Source: Cronobacter universalis NCTC 9529 | Lineage (GTDB): Bacteria > Pseudomonadota > Gammaproteobacteria > Enterobacterales > Enterobacteriaceae | Assembly (NCBI RefSeq): GCF_001277175.1 | Contig: NZ_CP012257.1 | Location: 248,001 to 312,000 of the forward strand | Length of the DNA: 64,000 nucleotides | Direction of reading: 5' to 3' | Part shown: positions 43,523 through 53,667 of the stretch, in pieces | Numbering within the stretch: position 1 is the stretch's first letter | How the letters are laid out: every line of letters starts with the position of its first letter | Program-made: the position numbers and the translations under genes | The notes under the pieces: model-generated | What the model saw: the letters and a program-made list of their open reading frames with translations, nothing else | What the model was told of the DNA's origin: nothing | Database searches by the model: none

Positions 43523-43909
43523 TTATTGCGCTTTTTTTGCGGTGCCAGGCGCCGGGGCGGCCAGCAGCAGTAGCGTCATCACAACCTGAAAACTGCCGCC
43601 GAACGAAAGGTATTCTGTGCTGCCTGGCTCGAAACCGCGCAGGTAAGCGATGACTATCCCGGCAATCCACATTGCCAGTGAATAGAACAGGTAATTCCGG
43701 GCTTTCAGACCGGCGTCACGGGCACGCAGCGCGCCGGCGCGGTAATAGAGCCAGAGAGCAATTAAAAAGAGAACAAGCGCCACATCGTCAGGCGCGATCG
43801 CAAGTATGAGGCCCAGACCGAACAGCAAACCGAACAGCCATCCCAGATAAGGCAGGCGGCGCAGGGTGGCCGTGCGCGGCGGGAAAAAGAAAGCAAACAG
43901 GGCTGACAT
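43523..43909 (-). CDS. yigG: Inner-membrane protein YigG
   Basis: A 128-residue protein with four membrane segments (YLGWLFGLLFGLGLILAI, DVALVLFLIALWLYYRA, YLFYSLAMWIAGIVIAYL, FQVVMTLLLLAAPAPG). Size, topology and place between yigF and rarD identify YigG. Function unknown. It lies 58 bp ahead of yigF in the same direction. Confidence 0.85.
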   Translation of the reverse strand: MSALFAFFFPPRTATLRRLPYLGWLFGLLFGLGLILAIAPDDVALVLFLIALWLYYRAGALRARDAGLKARNYLFYSLAMWIAGIVIAYLRGFEPGSTEYLSFGGSFQVVMTLLLLAAPAPGTAKKAQ

Positions 43910-44059
43910 GAAAATACCTTTTGCGCCTCTGTTATCGCGAAACAGCAGATGGCGTAATGCATAAAGAGCGGATTATAGGTAAGGGGCCCCGGGTTGCAAG
44001 GCGCGCACCCCGGCTAAAATCAGTAGGTGAGAATCGTGATTATTTGGTGTAAGCGGCAG

Positions 44060-44086
44060 TAACAGGGCGTCAGTAACGCCCTGTTA
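44060..44086. repeat. 11-bp perfect inverted repeat after rarD
   Basis: TAACAGGGCGT and its complement flank a 5-nt loop, 13 bp after the rarD stop. There is no T-run on the rarD strand, so it may be a weak terminator or mRNA 3' stabiliser. Confidence 0.5.
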
Positions 44087-44098
44087 TACGACGGTTTA

Positions 44099-44992
44099 TT
44101 AACGCTGGCGCAAACGCCGTTGGGTATAAAGCGCGTCCATAATAAATATCGCCAGCGCCAGCCAGATAAACCCGAAGGTCACCATTTTATCCGGCCCCGG
44201 CACTTCGCCGTAAAAGATAACCGCCAGCAGGAACATCAGCGTCGGGCCAATGTACTGGAAAAAACCAAGCGTGGAGAGGCGCAGGCGCGTCGCGGCGGCG
44301 GTAAAGCAGAGCAGCGGAATGGTCGTCACCACGCCCGCCGCCATCAGCAGGAGATTCAGCGACCATGGATTGCTGCCCATATGGCTGGTCGGACTGTCGG
44401 CGATGCCGAACAGGTAAACCGCCGCAACCGGCAGCAGCCACAGCGTTTCCATCAGCATGCCGGTCTGCGCGTCGACCATGATCTTTTTACGCACCAGGCC
44501 ATAGAACGCGAAGCTAAAGGCGAGGCCGAGTGCGATAACCGGCAGCGAGCCGAACGTCCAGAGCTGCACCAGAACGCCGCAGGCCGCCAGCAACACCGCC
44601 AGCCACTGCATCCGGCGAAAGCGCTCGCCGAGAAAAATCATCCCCAGCAGCACATTCACCAGCGGGTTGATGAAATAGCCGAGGCTCGCCTCCAGCAGGT
44701 GATGGTTATTCACCGCCCAGATAAACAGCAGCCAGTTGCCGCCCACCAGCACGGCGCTGAGCGCCAGGCTGAAGACCTTTTTCGGCGTCGAAAACAGCCG
44801 CTTCACCGATCCCCACTGGCGGCTCAGGCTGATGAGCGCCAGCATAAAAAAGAAAGACCAGATTACGCGGTGCGTCAGGATTTCATCGGCGGGCACCGCC
44901 TGAATCAGTTTGAAATACGCGGGGGCAATGCCCCAGATAAAATAAGCGGCAAGCGCAAAGAACACGCCCTGACGCGTCTGTTTAGCATCCAT
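44099..44992 (-). CDS. rarD: EamA-family transporter RarD
   Basis: A 297-residue inner-membrane protein with ten predicted segments in two EamA repeats. Characteristic stretches are GVFFALAAYFIWGIAPAYFKL, RVIWSFFFMLAL and NHHLLEASLGYFINPLVNVLLG. The ATG at 44992 follows the upstream AAGAGTTTTAC; an apparent upstream frame overlaps yigI and is not coding. The substrate is not known (chloramphenicol-sensitivity naming). Confidence 0.95.
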   Translation of the reverse strand: MDAKQTRQGVFFALAAYFIWGIAPAYFKLIQAVPADEILTHRVIWSFFFMLALISLSRQWGSVKRLFSTPKKVFSLALSAVLVGGNWLLFIWAVNNHHLLEASLGYFINPLVNVLLGMIFLGERFRRMQWLAVLLAACGVLVQLWTFGSLPVIALGLAFSFAFYGLVRKKIMVDAQTGMLMETLWLLPVAAVYLFGIADSPTSHMGSNPWSLNLLLMAAGVVTTIPLLCFTAAATRLRLSTLGFFQYIGPTLMFLLAVIFYGEVPGPDKMVTFGFIWLALAIFIMDALYTQRRLRQR

Positions 44993-45044
44993 GTAAAACT
45001 CTTGGCATGAGAAAAGTGTGAGCAGTTTATCAGTATTGCGCGGC

Positions 45045-45515
45045 TTACCCCACCATATAGGTGGCCGTGGCGCTGGCGATATACACCTGCTCTTCGTTGT
45101 GTAATTCGACGCGCGCCACCGCCACTTTATTACCCGCGCGCAGCAGCGTGCTGGAGGCGGTAAAGCGCTGGCCGCGGCCGGGCCGCAGGTAATCGACGCG
45201 CATATCAATCGTGCCCATCCGGGAGAGCCGCTGGCGCAGCTCCTCTTCGCTGATGCTGTCGTGGCGCGTGAGCGTACTGCCGACGCACACCAGGCCCGCC
45301 GCCACATCCAGCGCCGAGGCGATTGCCCCGCCGTGCAGAATGCTTTGTGCCCAGTTGCCCACCAGCATCGGCTGATTATTAAACGCGAGCTGGGCATATT
45401 CTTTTTCGTAACGTTCCAGCTCCAGCCCCAGGGCACGGTTAAAAGGCATGTGATAAACAAAGATTTCGCCGACCAGTTGCAGAGCCGCTTCCGGGGTCAG
45501 CAGTGTTGCGGACAT
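45045..45515 (-). CDS. yigI: Hot-dog fold thioesterase YigI
   Basis: A 156-residue PaaI-like thioesterase. The active-site region is [22 protein letters not shown], followed by [34 protein letters not shown] start at ATG 45515 after GAGGAAATC, which matches the length of E. coli YigI (a medium/long-chain acyl-CoA thioesterase). It is co-directional with rarD, 52 bp apart. Confidence 0.93.
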   Translation of the reverse strand: MSATLLTPEAALQLVGEIFVYHMPFNRALGLELERYEKEYAQLAFNNQPMLVGNWAQSILHGGAIASALDVAAGLVCVGSTLTRHDSISEEELRQRLSRMGTIDMRVDYLRPGRGQRFTASSTLLRAGNKVAVARVELHNEEQVYIASATATYMVG

Positions 45516-45694
45516 GATGATTTCCTCGTCCAGAGAGAACAGGCACATAAGGTTAAATGAATGTTTATTTTATGCTTCCCATTTGTTGCTTTCCAGTTTA
45601 AGAAAGCAGGACTAAGCAGACACGAAATAAATATGTAGAATGTCTGCCGGATAATAATTCATCATCGAAATATTCGTTCAGGAGAACACTGCCG

Positions 45695-46564
45695 ATGCGC
45701 ACGTTTCTGGGTTGGTTTATGGCCGCAAGTTTGCTGCCATGCACAGCATTAGCACAGGAAGCGACTATGAAAGAGGTGCATGATGCGCCTGCCGTTCGCG
45801 GCAGCATCATCGCCAACCTGCTTCAGGATCACGATAACCCGTTTACGCTCTATCCATACGAGAGCAACTATCTGCTCTACACCGTGACCGATGACCTGAA
45901 TAAAGAGGCGATTAAGTCTTACGACTGGACCGATAACGCCCGTAAAGATGAAGTGAAATTTCAGCTGAGCCTGGCGTTCCCGTTCTGGCGCGGCATTATG
46001 GGCCCGAATTCGGTGCTGGGCGCGTCCTATACCCAGAAATCCTGGTGGCAGCTTTCCAACAGCGGGCAGTCGTCGCCGTTTCGCGAAACCAACTATGAAC
46101 CGCAGCTGTTCCTGGGCTTTGCGACCGATTACGAGCTGGCGGGCTGGACGCTGCGCGATGTGGAATTTGGTTATAACCACCAGTCGAATGGCCGCTCTGA
46201 CCCAACTTCCCGTAGCTGGAACCGCCTCTATACGCGTCTGATGGCGCAGAACGGCGACTGGCTGGTGGAAGTGAAGCCGTGGTATGTGCTGGGCAACACC
46301 GACGACAACCCGGATATCACCAAATACATGGGTTATTACCAGCTCAAGGTGGGTTATCAGTGGGGCGAGGCTATCTGGAGCGTGAAGGGCCAGTATAACT
46401 GGAACACCGGCTACGGCGGCGCGGAGCTTGGCCTGAGCTACCCGATCACGAAACACGTGCGCCTCTACACCCAGTTGTACAGCGGTTATGGCGAATCGTT
46501 AATTGATTACAACTTTAACCAGACTCGCTTTGGCTTTGGGGTTATGCTTAACGATCTCTTCTGA
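45695..46564 (+). CDS. pldA: Outer-membrane phospholipase A
   Basis: A 289-residue beta-barrel enzyme with signal peptide MRTFLGWFMAASLLPCTALAQ. It hydrolyses phospholipids that reach the outer leaflet. The catalytic His-Ser-Asn set lies in GYNHQSNGRSDPTSRSWNR. The last residues (GFGVMLNDLF) end in the aromatic Phe that signals barrel assembly. A 67-bp gap separates it from recQ. Confidence 0.98.
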   Translation: MRTFLGWFMAASLLPCTALAQEATMKEVHDAPAVRGSIIANLLQDHDNPFTLYPYESNYLLYTVTDDLNKEAIKSYDWTDNARKDEVKFQLSLAFPFWRGIMGPNSVLGASYTQKSWWQLSNSGQSSPFRETNYEPQLFLGFATDYELAGWTLRDVEFGYNHQSNGRSDPTSRSWNRLYTRLMAQNGDWLVEVKPWYVLGNTDDNPDITKYMGYYQLKVGYQWGEAIWSVKGQYNWNTGYGGAELGLSYPITKHVRLYTQLYSGYGESLIDYNFNQTRFGFGVMLNDLF

Positions 46565-46631
46565 GGCATTGCAGTTTCCGACGCAGGCGCTGAAAATAGC
46601 GCCTGTTTTATTTTCAGTATCTGGAGTGAGT

Positions 46632-48461
46632 GTGGCGCAGGCGGAAGTTTACAGTCAGGAAACGCTGGCTAAGCAGGTTTTACAGGAAACCTTTGGCTAT
46701 CAGCAGTTCCGTCCAGGCCAGGCCACCATTATCGACGCGGTGCTTGAAGGGCGCGACTGCCTGGTGGTGATGCCCACCGGCGGCGGCAAATCGCTGTGTT
46801 ATCAAATTCCGGCGCTGGTGAAAACCGGCCTGACCATCGTGGTTTCTCCGCTGATTTCTCTGATGAAAGACCAGGTCGATCAGCTTCTGGCGAACGGCGT
46901 GGCCGCGGCGTGTCTGAATTCGACGCAGAGCCGCGACGAGCAGCAGGCGGTGCTGGCGGGCTGTCGTACCGGAGAGGTGCGCCTGCTCTACATCGCGCCG
47001 GAAAGACTGATGATGGATAACTTCATCGACACCCTGGGCTACTGGGATCTGGCGATGGTGGCGGTAGATGAAGCGCACTGTATCTCCCAGTGGGGCCACG
47101 ATTTCCGCCCGGAATACGCGGCGCTCGGGCAGCTGCGCGCGCGTTTCCCGGCGGTGCCGTTTATCGCGCTCACCGCTACGGCGGATGACACCACGCGGCG
47201 CGATATTGTTCGCCTGCTGGGCCTTGACGATCCGCTGATTGAAATCAGCAGTTTTGACCGCCCGAACATCCGCTACATGCTGATGGAAAAATTCAAACCG
47301 CTCGATCAGCTCATGCGCTATGTGCAGGAGCAGCGCGGTAAATCCGGCATCATCTACTGCAACAGCCGCGCGAAAGTGGAAGACACCGCCGCGCGCCTGC
47401 AAAGCCGCGGCATCAGCGCCGCCGCCTACCACGCGGGTCTCGAGCATGAGGTGCGCGCCTCGGTGCAGGAGAAATTCCAGCGCGATGATTTACAGATTGT
47501 CGTGGCGACCGTGGCCTTCGGCATGGGTATCAACAAGCCCAACGTGCGCTTTGTCGTGCACTTCGATATTCCCCGCAATATTGAATCCTACTACCAGGAG
47601 ACGGGCCGCGCCGGGCGCGATGGCCTGCCTGCCGAGGCGATGCTGTTTTACGATCCGGCGGATATGGCGTGGCTGCGCCGCTGTCTGGAAGAAAAAGCGC
47701 CAGGCCCGCTCCAGGATATCGAGCGTCACAAGCTAAACGCGATGGGCGCGTTCGCCGAGGCGCAAACCTGCCGCCGTCTGGTGCTGCTGAACTATTTCGG
47801 CGAAGGACGCCAGGCGCCGTGCGGCAACTGCGATATCTGTCTCGATCCGCCGCGCCGTTACGATGGCCTGGTGGACGCGCAAAAGGCGCTGTCGGCTATC
47901 GCGCGCGTGGAGCAGCGCTTCGGGATGGGGTATGTGGTGGAGGTGCTGCGCGGCGCGAATAACCAGCGCATCCGCGAGCTCGGCCATGACAAGCTCAAGG
48001 TGTACGGCATCGGGCGCGATCAGAGCCAGGAGCACTGGGTCAGCGTTATCCGCCAGCTTATCCATCTGGGCGTGGTGACGCAGAACATTGCGCAGCACTC
48101 GGCCTTGCAGCTCACCGAAGCCGCGCGTCCGTTCCTGCGTGGCGAAGCGCCGCTGATGCTGGCGGTGCCGCGCGTCGCGGCGCTCAAACCGCGCGTGGCG
48201 CAGAAATCGTACGGCGGCAATTATGACCGCAAGCTGTTCGCGAAACTGCGCAAACTACGCAAAGCCATCGCCGATGAAGAAAACATTCCGCCGTATGTCG
48301 TCTTTAACGACGCGACGCTGATTGAAATGGCCGAGCAGATGCCGCTCAGCCCCGGCGAAATGCTCGGGATTAACGGCGTCGGCACCCGCAAACTGGAGCG
48401 CTTCGGCAGACCGTTTATGACGCTTATCCGCGAGCACGTCGACGGCGACGACGAAGAGTAG
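46632..48461 (+). CDS. recQ: ATP-dependent DNA helicase RecQ
   Basis: A 609-residue SF2 3'-5' helicase, the E. coli length when started at GTG 46632 (VAQAEVYSQETLAKQVLQETFGYQQFRPGQ), which has GGAGTGAG before it; the upstream frame is pldA-overlapping and not coding. Motifs: GGGKSLCYQIP, AVDEAHCISQWGHD, QETGRAGRDG; zinc cysteines in PCGNCDICLDPP and upstream CRRLV; winged helix; HRDC domain at the C-terminus (RKLFAKLRKLRKAIADEENIPPYVVF). Confidence 0.98.
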   Translation: MAQAEVYSQETLAKQVLQETFGYQQFRPGQATIIDAVLEGRDCLVVMPTGGGKSLCYQIPALVKTGLTIVVSPLISLMKDQVDQLLANGVAAACLNSTQSRDEQQAVLAGCRTGEVRLLYIAPERLMMDNFIDTLGYWDLAMVAVDEAHCISQWGHDFRPEYAALGQLRARFPAVPFIALTATADDTTRRDIVRLLGLDDPLIEISSFDRPNIRYMLMEKFKPLDQLMRYVQEQRGKSGIIYCNSRAKVEDTAARLQSRGISAAAYHAGLEHEVRASVQEKFQRDDLQIVVATVAFGMGINKPNVRFVVHFDIPRNIESYYQETGRAGRDGLPAEAMLFYDPADMAWLRRCLEEKAPGPLQDIERHKLNAMGAFAEAQTCRRLVLLNYFGEGRQAPCGNCDICLDPPRRYDGLVDAQKALSAIARVEQRFGMGYVVEVLRGANNQRIRELGHDKLKVYGIGRDQSQEHWVSVIRQLIHLGVVTQNIAQHSALQLTEAARPFLRGEAPLMLAVPRVAALKPRVAQKSYGGNYDRKLFAKLRKLRKAIADEENIPPYVVFNDATLIEMAEQMPLSPGEMLGINGVGTRKLERFGRPFMTLIREHVDGDDEE

Positions 48462-48520
48462 TCAGCCCCGCCCAAACATGCCAGGATGAATGTTCTCTGA
48501 TTCTGACCTGGCAAACCTCT

Positions 48521-49141
48521 ATGTTAACGCTGTTCTTTACCGTCGCGATGGTGCATCTGGTGGCGCTGGCAAGCCCCGGCCCCGACTTCTTTTTTGTCTC
48601 GCAAACGGCGGCCAGCCGCTCCCGCAAAGAGGCGCTGATGGGCGTGCTGGGCATTACCGCCGGCGTCATGGTGTGGTCCGGCGTGGCGCTGCTCGGCCTG
48701 CATCTGATCCTCGAAAAAATGGCCTGGCTGCATAACATCATTGTGGTGGGCGGCGGGCTTTATCTGTGCTGGATGGGTTATCAGATGCTGCGCGGGGCGC
48801 TGAAGAAAAGCGCGCCGACGGGCGAGGCGCCGCAAATTGAACTGGCGGCGCGCGGGCGCAGTTTCCTGAAAGGAATGCTGACCAACCTGGCGAACCCGAA
48901 AGCGGTTATCTACTTCGGCAGCGTTTTTTCACTGTTTGTTGGCGACAGCGTCGGCACCAGCGCCCGCTGGGGCATTTTCGTGCTGATAGCGCTGGAGACT
49001 TTCGCGTGGTTTGCGCTGGTGGCGAGCGTCTTTGCGCTGCCGAAAATGCGCAGTGGCTATCAGCGCCTCGCGAAGTGGATCGACGGCACCGCCGGCGCGC
49101 TGTTCACCGGCTTCGGCATTCATCTTATTATCTCTCGCTAA
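48521..49141 (+). CDS. rhtC: Threonine exporter RhtC
   Basis: A 206-residue LysE/RhtB-family permease with about six membrane segments. N-terminal signature VALASPGPDFFFVSQTAASRSRKEALMGVLGI. It exports threonine in E. coli. Its stop abuts the rhtB stop on the other strand with no bases between (49141/49142). Confidence 0.96.
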   Translation: MLTLFFTVAMVHLVALASPGPDFFFVSQTAASRSRKEALMGVLGITAGVMVWSGVALLGLHLILEKMAWLHNIIVVGGGLYLCWMGYQMLRGALKKSAPTGEAPQIELAARGRSFLKGMLTNLANPKAVIYFGSVFSLFVGDSVGTSARWGIFVLIALETFAWFALVASVFALPKMRSGYQRLAKWIDGTAGALFTGFGIHLIISR

Positions 49142-49762
49142 TCAGGCGCGGCGCGCGGTGGCAAGCAGCGCGCCAATCAGCATAAACAGCGAACCAAAAA
49201 CTTTATTTAAGGCCTTCATCTGATGCGGGCCTTTGATCCAGCCGCGAATCCGCGTGGCAAGCGTCGCGTAACCAATCATCACGATGATATCCACCACGAT
49301 AGTCGTTACCCCGAGCACCACATACTGCATCGCCTGCGGCTGATGCGGCACGATAAACTGCGGGAACAGCGCGGCGAGAAACACGATGCTTTTCGGGTTA
49401 GTGAGATTCACAAACACCGCGCGTTTAAACAGCCTGCTGCGCGGCTGGCTCTGCGCGAGCGCATTGAGATCGATGGCGCCCGCGGCGCGCCACTGCTGAA
49501 TGCCAAGCCAGATAAGATACGCGGCGCCCGCCCATTTCAGGATTTCAAAGGCCATCAGGGAGCGGGAGAACAGCGCGCCCAACCCAATGCCGACCAGCAC
49601 GATATGCAGCGCAAGACCGGTCTGTAACCCGGCGATAGACGCCGCCGCGCCGCGATACCCGTGGCTGATGGCGGTGCTCATGGTATTAATGGCGCCGGAA
49701 CCCGGCGAGAGGCTAAGAATAAGGGTTGTCAGAAGGTAGGTACACCACCACTCGAAGGTCAT
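49142..49762 (-). CDS. rhtB: Homoserine/homoserine lactone exporter RhtB
   Basis: A 206-residue LysE/RhtB-family permease with the signature [31 protein letters not shown] and the segment [18 protein letters not shown]. It is convergent with rhtC and divergent from pldB. E. coli RhtB exports homoserine and homoserine lactone. Confidence 0.96.
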   Translation of the reverse strand: MTFEWWCTYLLTTLILSLSPGSGAINTMSTAISHGYRGAAASIAGLQTGLALHIVLVGIGLGALFSRSLMAFEILKWAGAAYLIWLGIQQWRAAGAIDLNALAQSQPRSRLFKRAVFVNLTNPKSIVFLAALFPQFIVPHQPQAMQYVVLGVTTIVVDIIVMIGYATLATRIRGWIKGPHQMKALNKVFGSLFMLIGALLATARRA

Positions 49763-49871
49763 GCGAAGCTCCCTGATTGCGCACTTTTATGCCACAATAC
49801 GCTATTGTTGAGGTATGTGCTACGAATCACAAAAAAGCCCGGACAGGCGTGGATGCGGAGCAATAAGGACC

Positions 49872-50864
49872 ATGACCAGACACAGGAACAGTTGGTTTTC
49901 ACGGGAAGCCGGATTCGCGGCGTTCACGATGGGCGCGCTGACGGATTTCTGGCAACAGCGCGAAGAAGATGAGTTTTTGGGTGTTGATAACATTCCGGTG
50001 CGCTTTGTGCGTTTTCGTGCGGAAAACCACGATCGCGTCATCGTCGTCTGCCCCGGCCGCATCGAAACCTACGTAAAGTATGCGGAACTGGCATACGATC
50101 TGTTCCACTGCGGGTTTGATGTACTGATTATCGACCACCGCGGTCAGGGGCGTTCCGGGCGGTTGCTGGAAGACACCCATCGCGGTCACGTCGTAAACTT
50201 CAGCGATTATGTCGATGATTTCGAGCGTTTCTGGCAGCAGGAAGTCGCGCCGGGCCCGTGGCGGAAACGCTATCTGCTCGCGCATTCGATGGGCGGTGCC
50301 ATTGGGACGTTATTCTTACTGCGCAACCCGAACGCGTTTGATGCCGTGGCGCTCTGCGCCCCCATGTTCGGCATCATTATTCGCCTGCCGGACTGGATGC
50401 TGCGCTCGATCCTCGACTGGGCGGAAGAGTACCCGTCGCTGCGCGATGGCTATGCCATCGGCACCGGACGCTGGCGACCGCTGCCTTTTAGTCTCAACAT
50501 GCTGACGCACAGCCACGAGCGCTACCGGCGCAATCTGCGTTTTTATGCCGACGAACCGCAGCTGCGCGTCGGCGGACCGACATATCACTGGGTGCGGGAA
50601 GGCATCCAGGCAGGAGAACAGGTGCTGGCGGGGGCCACCGACAGCACCACGCCGCTATTGTTACTCCAGGCAGAGCTGGAACGTGTGGTGGATAACCGCT
50701 CGCACGACCGCTTCTGTGAACTTCGCGCCGCGGCGGGCCACCCATGTTGGGGGGGTAAACCTTACGTCATCAAAGGGGCGTACCATGAGATCCTGTTTGA
50801 GCAGGACGCTATGCGCGCCGAAGCGCTGAATGCCATTGTCGATTTCTTCGACGAGCATAACTGA
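49872..50864 (+). CDS. pldB: Lysophospholipase L2
   Basis: A 330-residue alpha/beta hydrolase. I use the ATG at 49872 (MTRHRNSWFSREAGFAAFTMG), preceded by AAGGACC, which aligns with the E. coli start; an earlier in-frame codon gives an unlikely Cys/Arg-rich extension. Motifs: DVLIIDHRGQGRSGR, nucleophile elbow LLAHSMGGAIGTLF, and KGAYHEILFE near the end with the probable catalytic His. It degrades lysophospholipids at the inner membrane. Confidence 0.95.
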   Translation: MTRHRNSWFSREAGFAAFTMGALTDFWQQREEDEFLGVDNIPVRFVRFRAENHDRVIVVCPGRIETYVKYAELAYDLFHCGFDVLIIDHRGQGRSGRLLEDTHRGHVVNFSDYVDDFERFWQQEVAPGPWRKRYLLAHSMGGAIGTLFLLRNPNAFDAVALCAPMFGIIIRLPDWMLRSILDWAEEYPSLRDGYAIGTGRWRPLPFSLNMLTHSHERYRRNLRFYADEPQLRVGGPTYHWVREGIQAGEQVLAGATDSTTPLLLLQAELERVVDNRSHDRFCELRAAAGHPCWGGKPYVIKGAYHEILFEQDAMRAEALNAIVDFFDEHN

Positions 50865-50913
50865 TTACCCGCGACCGGAGCGTTCGGTCGCTCCACCAGA
50901 GGTTGTTTTTATT

Positions 50914-51714
50914 ATGTATCAGGTCGTTGCGTCTGATTTAGACGGCACACTCTTAGCCCCTGACCATGCACTGACGCCGTTTGCCAAACAAACGCTCAAA
51001 TTACTGACCGCCCGCGGCGTGAACTTTGTCTTCGCCACCGGCCGCCACCATATCGACGTCGGCCAGATCCGCGACGGCCTTGAGATCAAGGCCTATATGA
51101 TCACCTCCAACGGCGCGCGGGTGCACGACACCGACGGCAATCTTGTCTTTACCCATAACCTTGATACCGACATCGCCGCCGATCTGTTCGGCGTGGTGCG
51201 CGATAACCCCGATATCATCACCAACGTCTATCGCGACGACGAATGGTTTATGAGCCGCGAGCGCCCGGACGAGCTGAAATATTTTAAAGAAGCGGTCTTT
51301 AAATATTCGTTGTTCGAACCTGCGCTGCTGGAGCCGCAGGGCGTCAGCAAAGTCTTCTTCACCTGCGACGTTCACGAAAAGCTGTTACCGCTGGAGCAGG
51401 CCATTAACGCCCGCTGGGGCGATCGCGTTAACGTGAGCTTTTCCACGCTTACCTGCCTTGAAGTGATGGCGGGCGGCGTGTCCAAAGGCCACGCGCTGGA
51501 GGCGGTCGCTAAAGCGATCGGCTTCGGGCTGGAGTCCTGCATCGCGTTCGGCGACGGGATGAACGACGCGGAGATGCTTTCAATGGCGGGCAAGGGCTGC
51601 ATCATGGGCAACGCGCACCAGCGCCTGAAAGATCTGCTGCCGGAGCTGGAAGTGATCGGCACCAACGCCGAAGACGCCGTGCCGCACTACCTGCGTAAAC
51701 TGTTTCTGGATTAA
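50914..51714 (+). CDS. yigL: HAD phosphatase YigL (pyridoxal phosphate phosphatase)
   Basis: A 266-residue Cof-type HAD phosphatase: motif I ASDLDGTLLAPDH, motif II ITSNGARV, motif III with Lys in GGVSKGHAL, motif IV FGDGMNDAEML. The ATG at 50914 begins with MYQVVASDLDG as in E. coli. E. coli YigL dephosphorylates PLP and sugar phosphates and is induced in sugar-phosphate stress through SgrS. The SgrS site was not sought in detail. Confidence 0.96.
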   Translation: MYQVVASDLDGTLLAPDHALTPFAKQTLKLLTARGVNFVFATGRHHIDVGQIRDGLEIKAYMITSNGARVHDTDGNLVFTHNLDTDIAADLFGVVRDNPDIITNVYRDDEWFMSRERPDELKYFKEAVFKYSLFEPALLEPQGVSKVFFTCDVHEKLLPLEQAINARWGDRVNVSFSTLTCLEVMAGGVSKGHALEAVAKAIGFGLESCIAFGDGMNDAEMLSMAGKGCIMGNAHQRLKDLLPELEVIGTNAEDAVPHYLRKLFLD

Positions 51715-51817
51715 TCATCAGGGTGACAAGTGGTTTATCGCTAACCACTTGTCAACCAAATAGTGCGACTTTTCACCAGCAGCTTCGCTACAATGCCCGT
51801 CTTTGTTTTCTGTTGAG

Positions 51818-52726
51818 ATGATCATTGTGGCGTTACTCATCATCACCACGATCCTGTGGGCATTCTCTTTCAGCCTGATTGGCGAATACCTGGCGGGCCA
51901 GGTGGACAGCACCTTCTCGGTGCTGATGCGCGTCGGGCTGGCGGCGCTGGTCTTCCTGCCGTTTTTACGCACCCGCGGGCAGAGCCTGAAAACGCTGGCG
52001 CTCTATATGCTGGTGGGCGCGTTGCAGCTGGGCGTGATGTACCTGTTCAGCTTCCGAGCGTACCTCTACCTGACCGTCCAGGAATTTCTGCTGTTCACGG
52101 TGCTTACGCCGCTCTATATCACGCTGATTTACGATCTGCTGAGCCGCCGTCGGCTGCGCTGGGGCTATGCGTTAAGCGCCGGGCTTGCGGTTATCGGCTC
52201 GGCGATTATTCGCTATGACAAAGTGAGCGATCACTTCTGGACCGGACTGCTGCTGGTACAGCTGGCGAATATCAGCTTCGCTATCGGGATGGTGGGCTAT
52301 AAACGCCTGATGGAGACGCATCCGATGCCGCAGCACAGCGCGTTTTCGTGGTTCTATCTCGGCGCGTTCGTGGTGGCGGTAATCGCCTGGTTCGCGCTCG
52401 GCAACCCGCAAAAACTGCCGACCACCGGCCTGCAATGGGGGATTCTGGTGTGGCTGGGCGTGGCGGCCTCGGGGCTTGGCTACTTTATGTGGAACTACGG
52501 CGCCACGCAGGTGGACGCCGGCACGCTTGGCATCATGAATAACATGCATGTGCCCGCCGGGCTGCTGGTTAACCTCGCCATCTGGCAGCAGCAGCCCCAC
52601 TGGCCGAGCTTTATCATTGGGGGAGCGGTGATAGTGGCTTCTCTGTGGGTCCACCGACGCTGGGTCGCGCCGCGCTCCGCACAAACGGAAGGGAATCGCA
52701 GGCGTGCTGACGCGCCTGCTGAATAA
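51818..52726 (+). CDS. yigM: EamA-family transporter YigM (biotin transporter)
   Basis: A 302-residue ten-segment EamA protein; E. coli YigM (BioP) is a biotin transporter. Hydrophobic segments begin at [21 protein letters not shown] start at ATG 51818; a TTG at 51803 would add five residues. Its last 113 bp overlap the 3' end of the convergent metR gene, and the extra C-terminal tail ([17 protein letters not shown]) lies in that overlap. Confidence 0.92.
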   Translation: MIIVALLIITTILWAFSFSLIGEYLAGQVDSTFSVLMRVGLAALVFLPFLRTRGQSLKTLALYMLVGALQLGVMYLFSFRAYLYLTVQEFLLFTVLTPLYITLIYDLLSRRRLRWGYALSAGLAVIGSAIIRYDKVSDHFWTGLLLVQLANISFAIGMVGYKRLMETHPMPQHSAFSWFYLGAFVVAVIAWFALGNPQKLPTTGLQWGILVWLGVAASGLGYFMWNYGATQVDAGTLGIMNNMHVPAGLLVNLAIWQQQPHWPSFIIGGAVIVASLWVHRRWVAPRSAQTEGNRRRADAPAE

Positions 52727-53567
52727 ACGCTTCCGTCACCGGCTGACGCTGCTCGCCATCGCGCACCGCAGCGTACAGCCGGCTCCATAATCCCTCGCCC
52801 AGCGGGCGCGTCACCACCAGCCCCTGACGCTCGAAATTCTCCACCACCCAGTGCGGCAGCGCGGCGATGCCCATGCGCGCCGACACCATCTGGATCAGCA
52901 ACAGCGTGTTATCGACGCTTTTCAGCGTCGGGCTGATGCCCGCCGGCTGTAAGAAGTGACGCCAGACGTCGAGACGACTGCGCTGTACCGGGTAAATCAG
53001 CAAGGTTTCGCTGGCGAAATCCTCCGGCGTCACCTGCGTTTTGGTCGCCAGCGGATGATCGGGCGCCACGACCAGACGCACTTCAAAATCAAACATCGGC
53101 GAATAGTGCAGGCCGCTGCGCGGCAGGATGTCTGACGTCAGCACCAGATCCAGTTCGTCCTGTTGCAGCGCAGGCTGCGGATCAAACGTCACGCCCGATT
53201 TGAAATCCATCTCCACCTGCGGCCAGCGGGCGCGGAACGCCTCCAGCGCCGGAGCCAGCCACTGAATACAGCTATGACACTCAATCGCGATACGCAGGCG
53301 GGTCTGCTGCGGTTCATTGCAGGCCTGCAGCGCGCGGCTTATCTGCGGCAGCACCTGGGCTGCCAGCTGCAACAGGATCTCGCCCTGCGGCGTGAAGCGC
53401 AGCGGCTGGCTCTTACGCACGAATAACCGGAAGCCGAGACGCTGCTCCAGATCGCTGAACTGGTGTGAAAGCGCGGATTGGGTCTGATGCAGCGATGCCG
53501 CCGCCGCCGCCAGTGAGCCGCAATTACGCAGCGCCTGAAGCGTTCGCAGGTGTTTTATCTCGATCAT
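52614..53567 (-). CDS. metR: LysR-type activator MetR
   Basis: A 317-residue LysR regulator (E. coli length). The helix-turn-helix is [45 protein letters not shown]; the co-inducer domain follows (homocysteine). It activates the divergent metE and other methionine genes. A MetR-like site TGAATGTCCTTCA (53567-53579) covers its own start. The 3' end overlaps yigM by 113 bp. Confidence 0.97.
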   Translation of the reverse strand: MIEIKHLRTLQALRNCGSLAAAAASLHQTQSALSHQFSDLEQRLGFRLFVRKSQPLRFTPQGEILLQLAAQVLPQISRALQACNEPQQTRLRIAIECHSCIQWLAPALEAFRARWPQVEMDFKSGVTFDPQPALQQDELDLVLTSDILPRSGLHYSPMFDFEVRLVVAPDHPLATKTQVTPEDFASETLLIYPVQRSRLDVWRHFLQPAGISPTLKSVDNTLLLIQMVSARMGIAALPHWVVENFERQGLVVTRPLGEGLWSRLYAAVRDGEQRQPVTEAFIQQARQHACDSLPFVRSAARPSVGGPTEKPLSPLPQ

Positions 53568-53667
53568 GAATGTCCTTCACTTCAGCATGAATAATTTGCG
53601 CTTGAGGAATATACAGTAACTGCCAATTATGGATGTGTAAACATCTGGACGTCCAAATCCGACGTCT
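53567..53667. promoter_or_regulatory. metR-metE control region: MetR-like and MetJ-like sites
   Basis: TGAATGTCCTTCA (53567-53579) fits the MetR half-site pattern TGAA-N5-TTCA. Further on, two AGACGTCT-like boxes, GGACGTCC (53647-53654) and CGACGTCT (53660-53667), resemble tandem MetJ boxes. Both fit a divergent metR/metE promoter controlled by homocysteine and by methionine. Confidence 0.6.

Noticed and set aside
43997-44097. CRISPR-like repeats in intergenic regions
   Set aside because: The inverted repeats here and elsewhere are single units; there are no regularly spaced direct repeats with unique spacers and no cas genes in the window.
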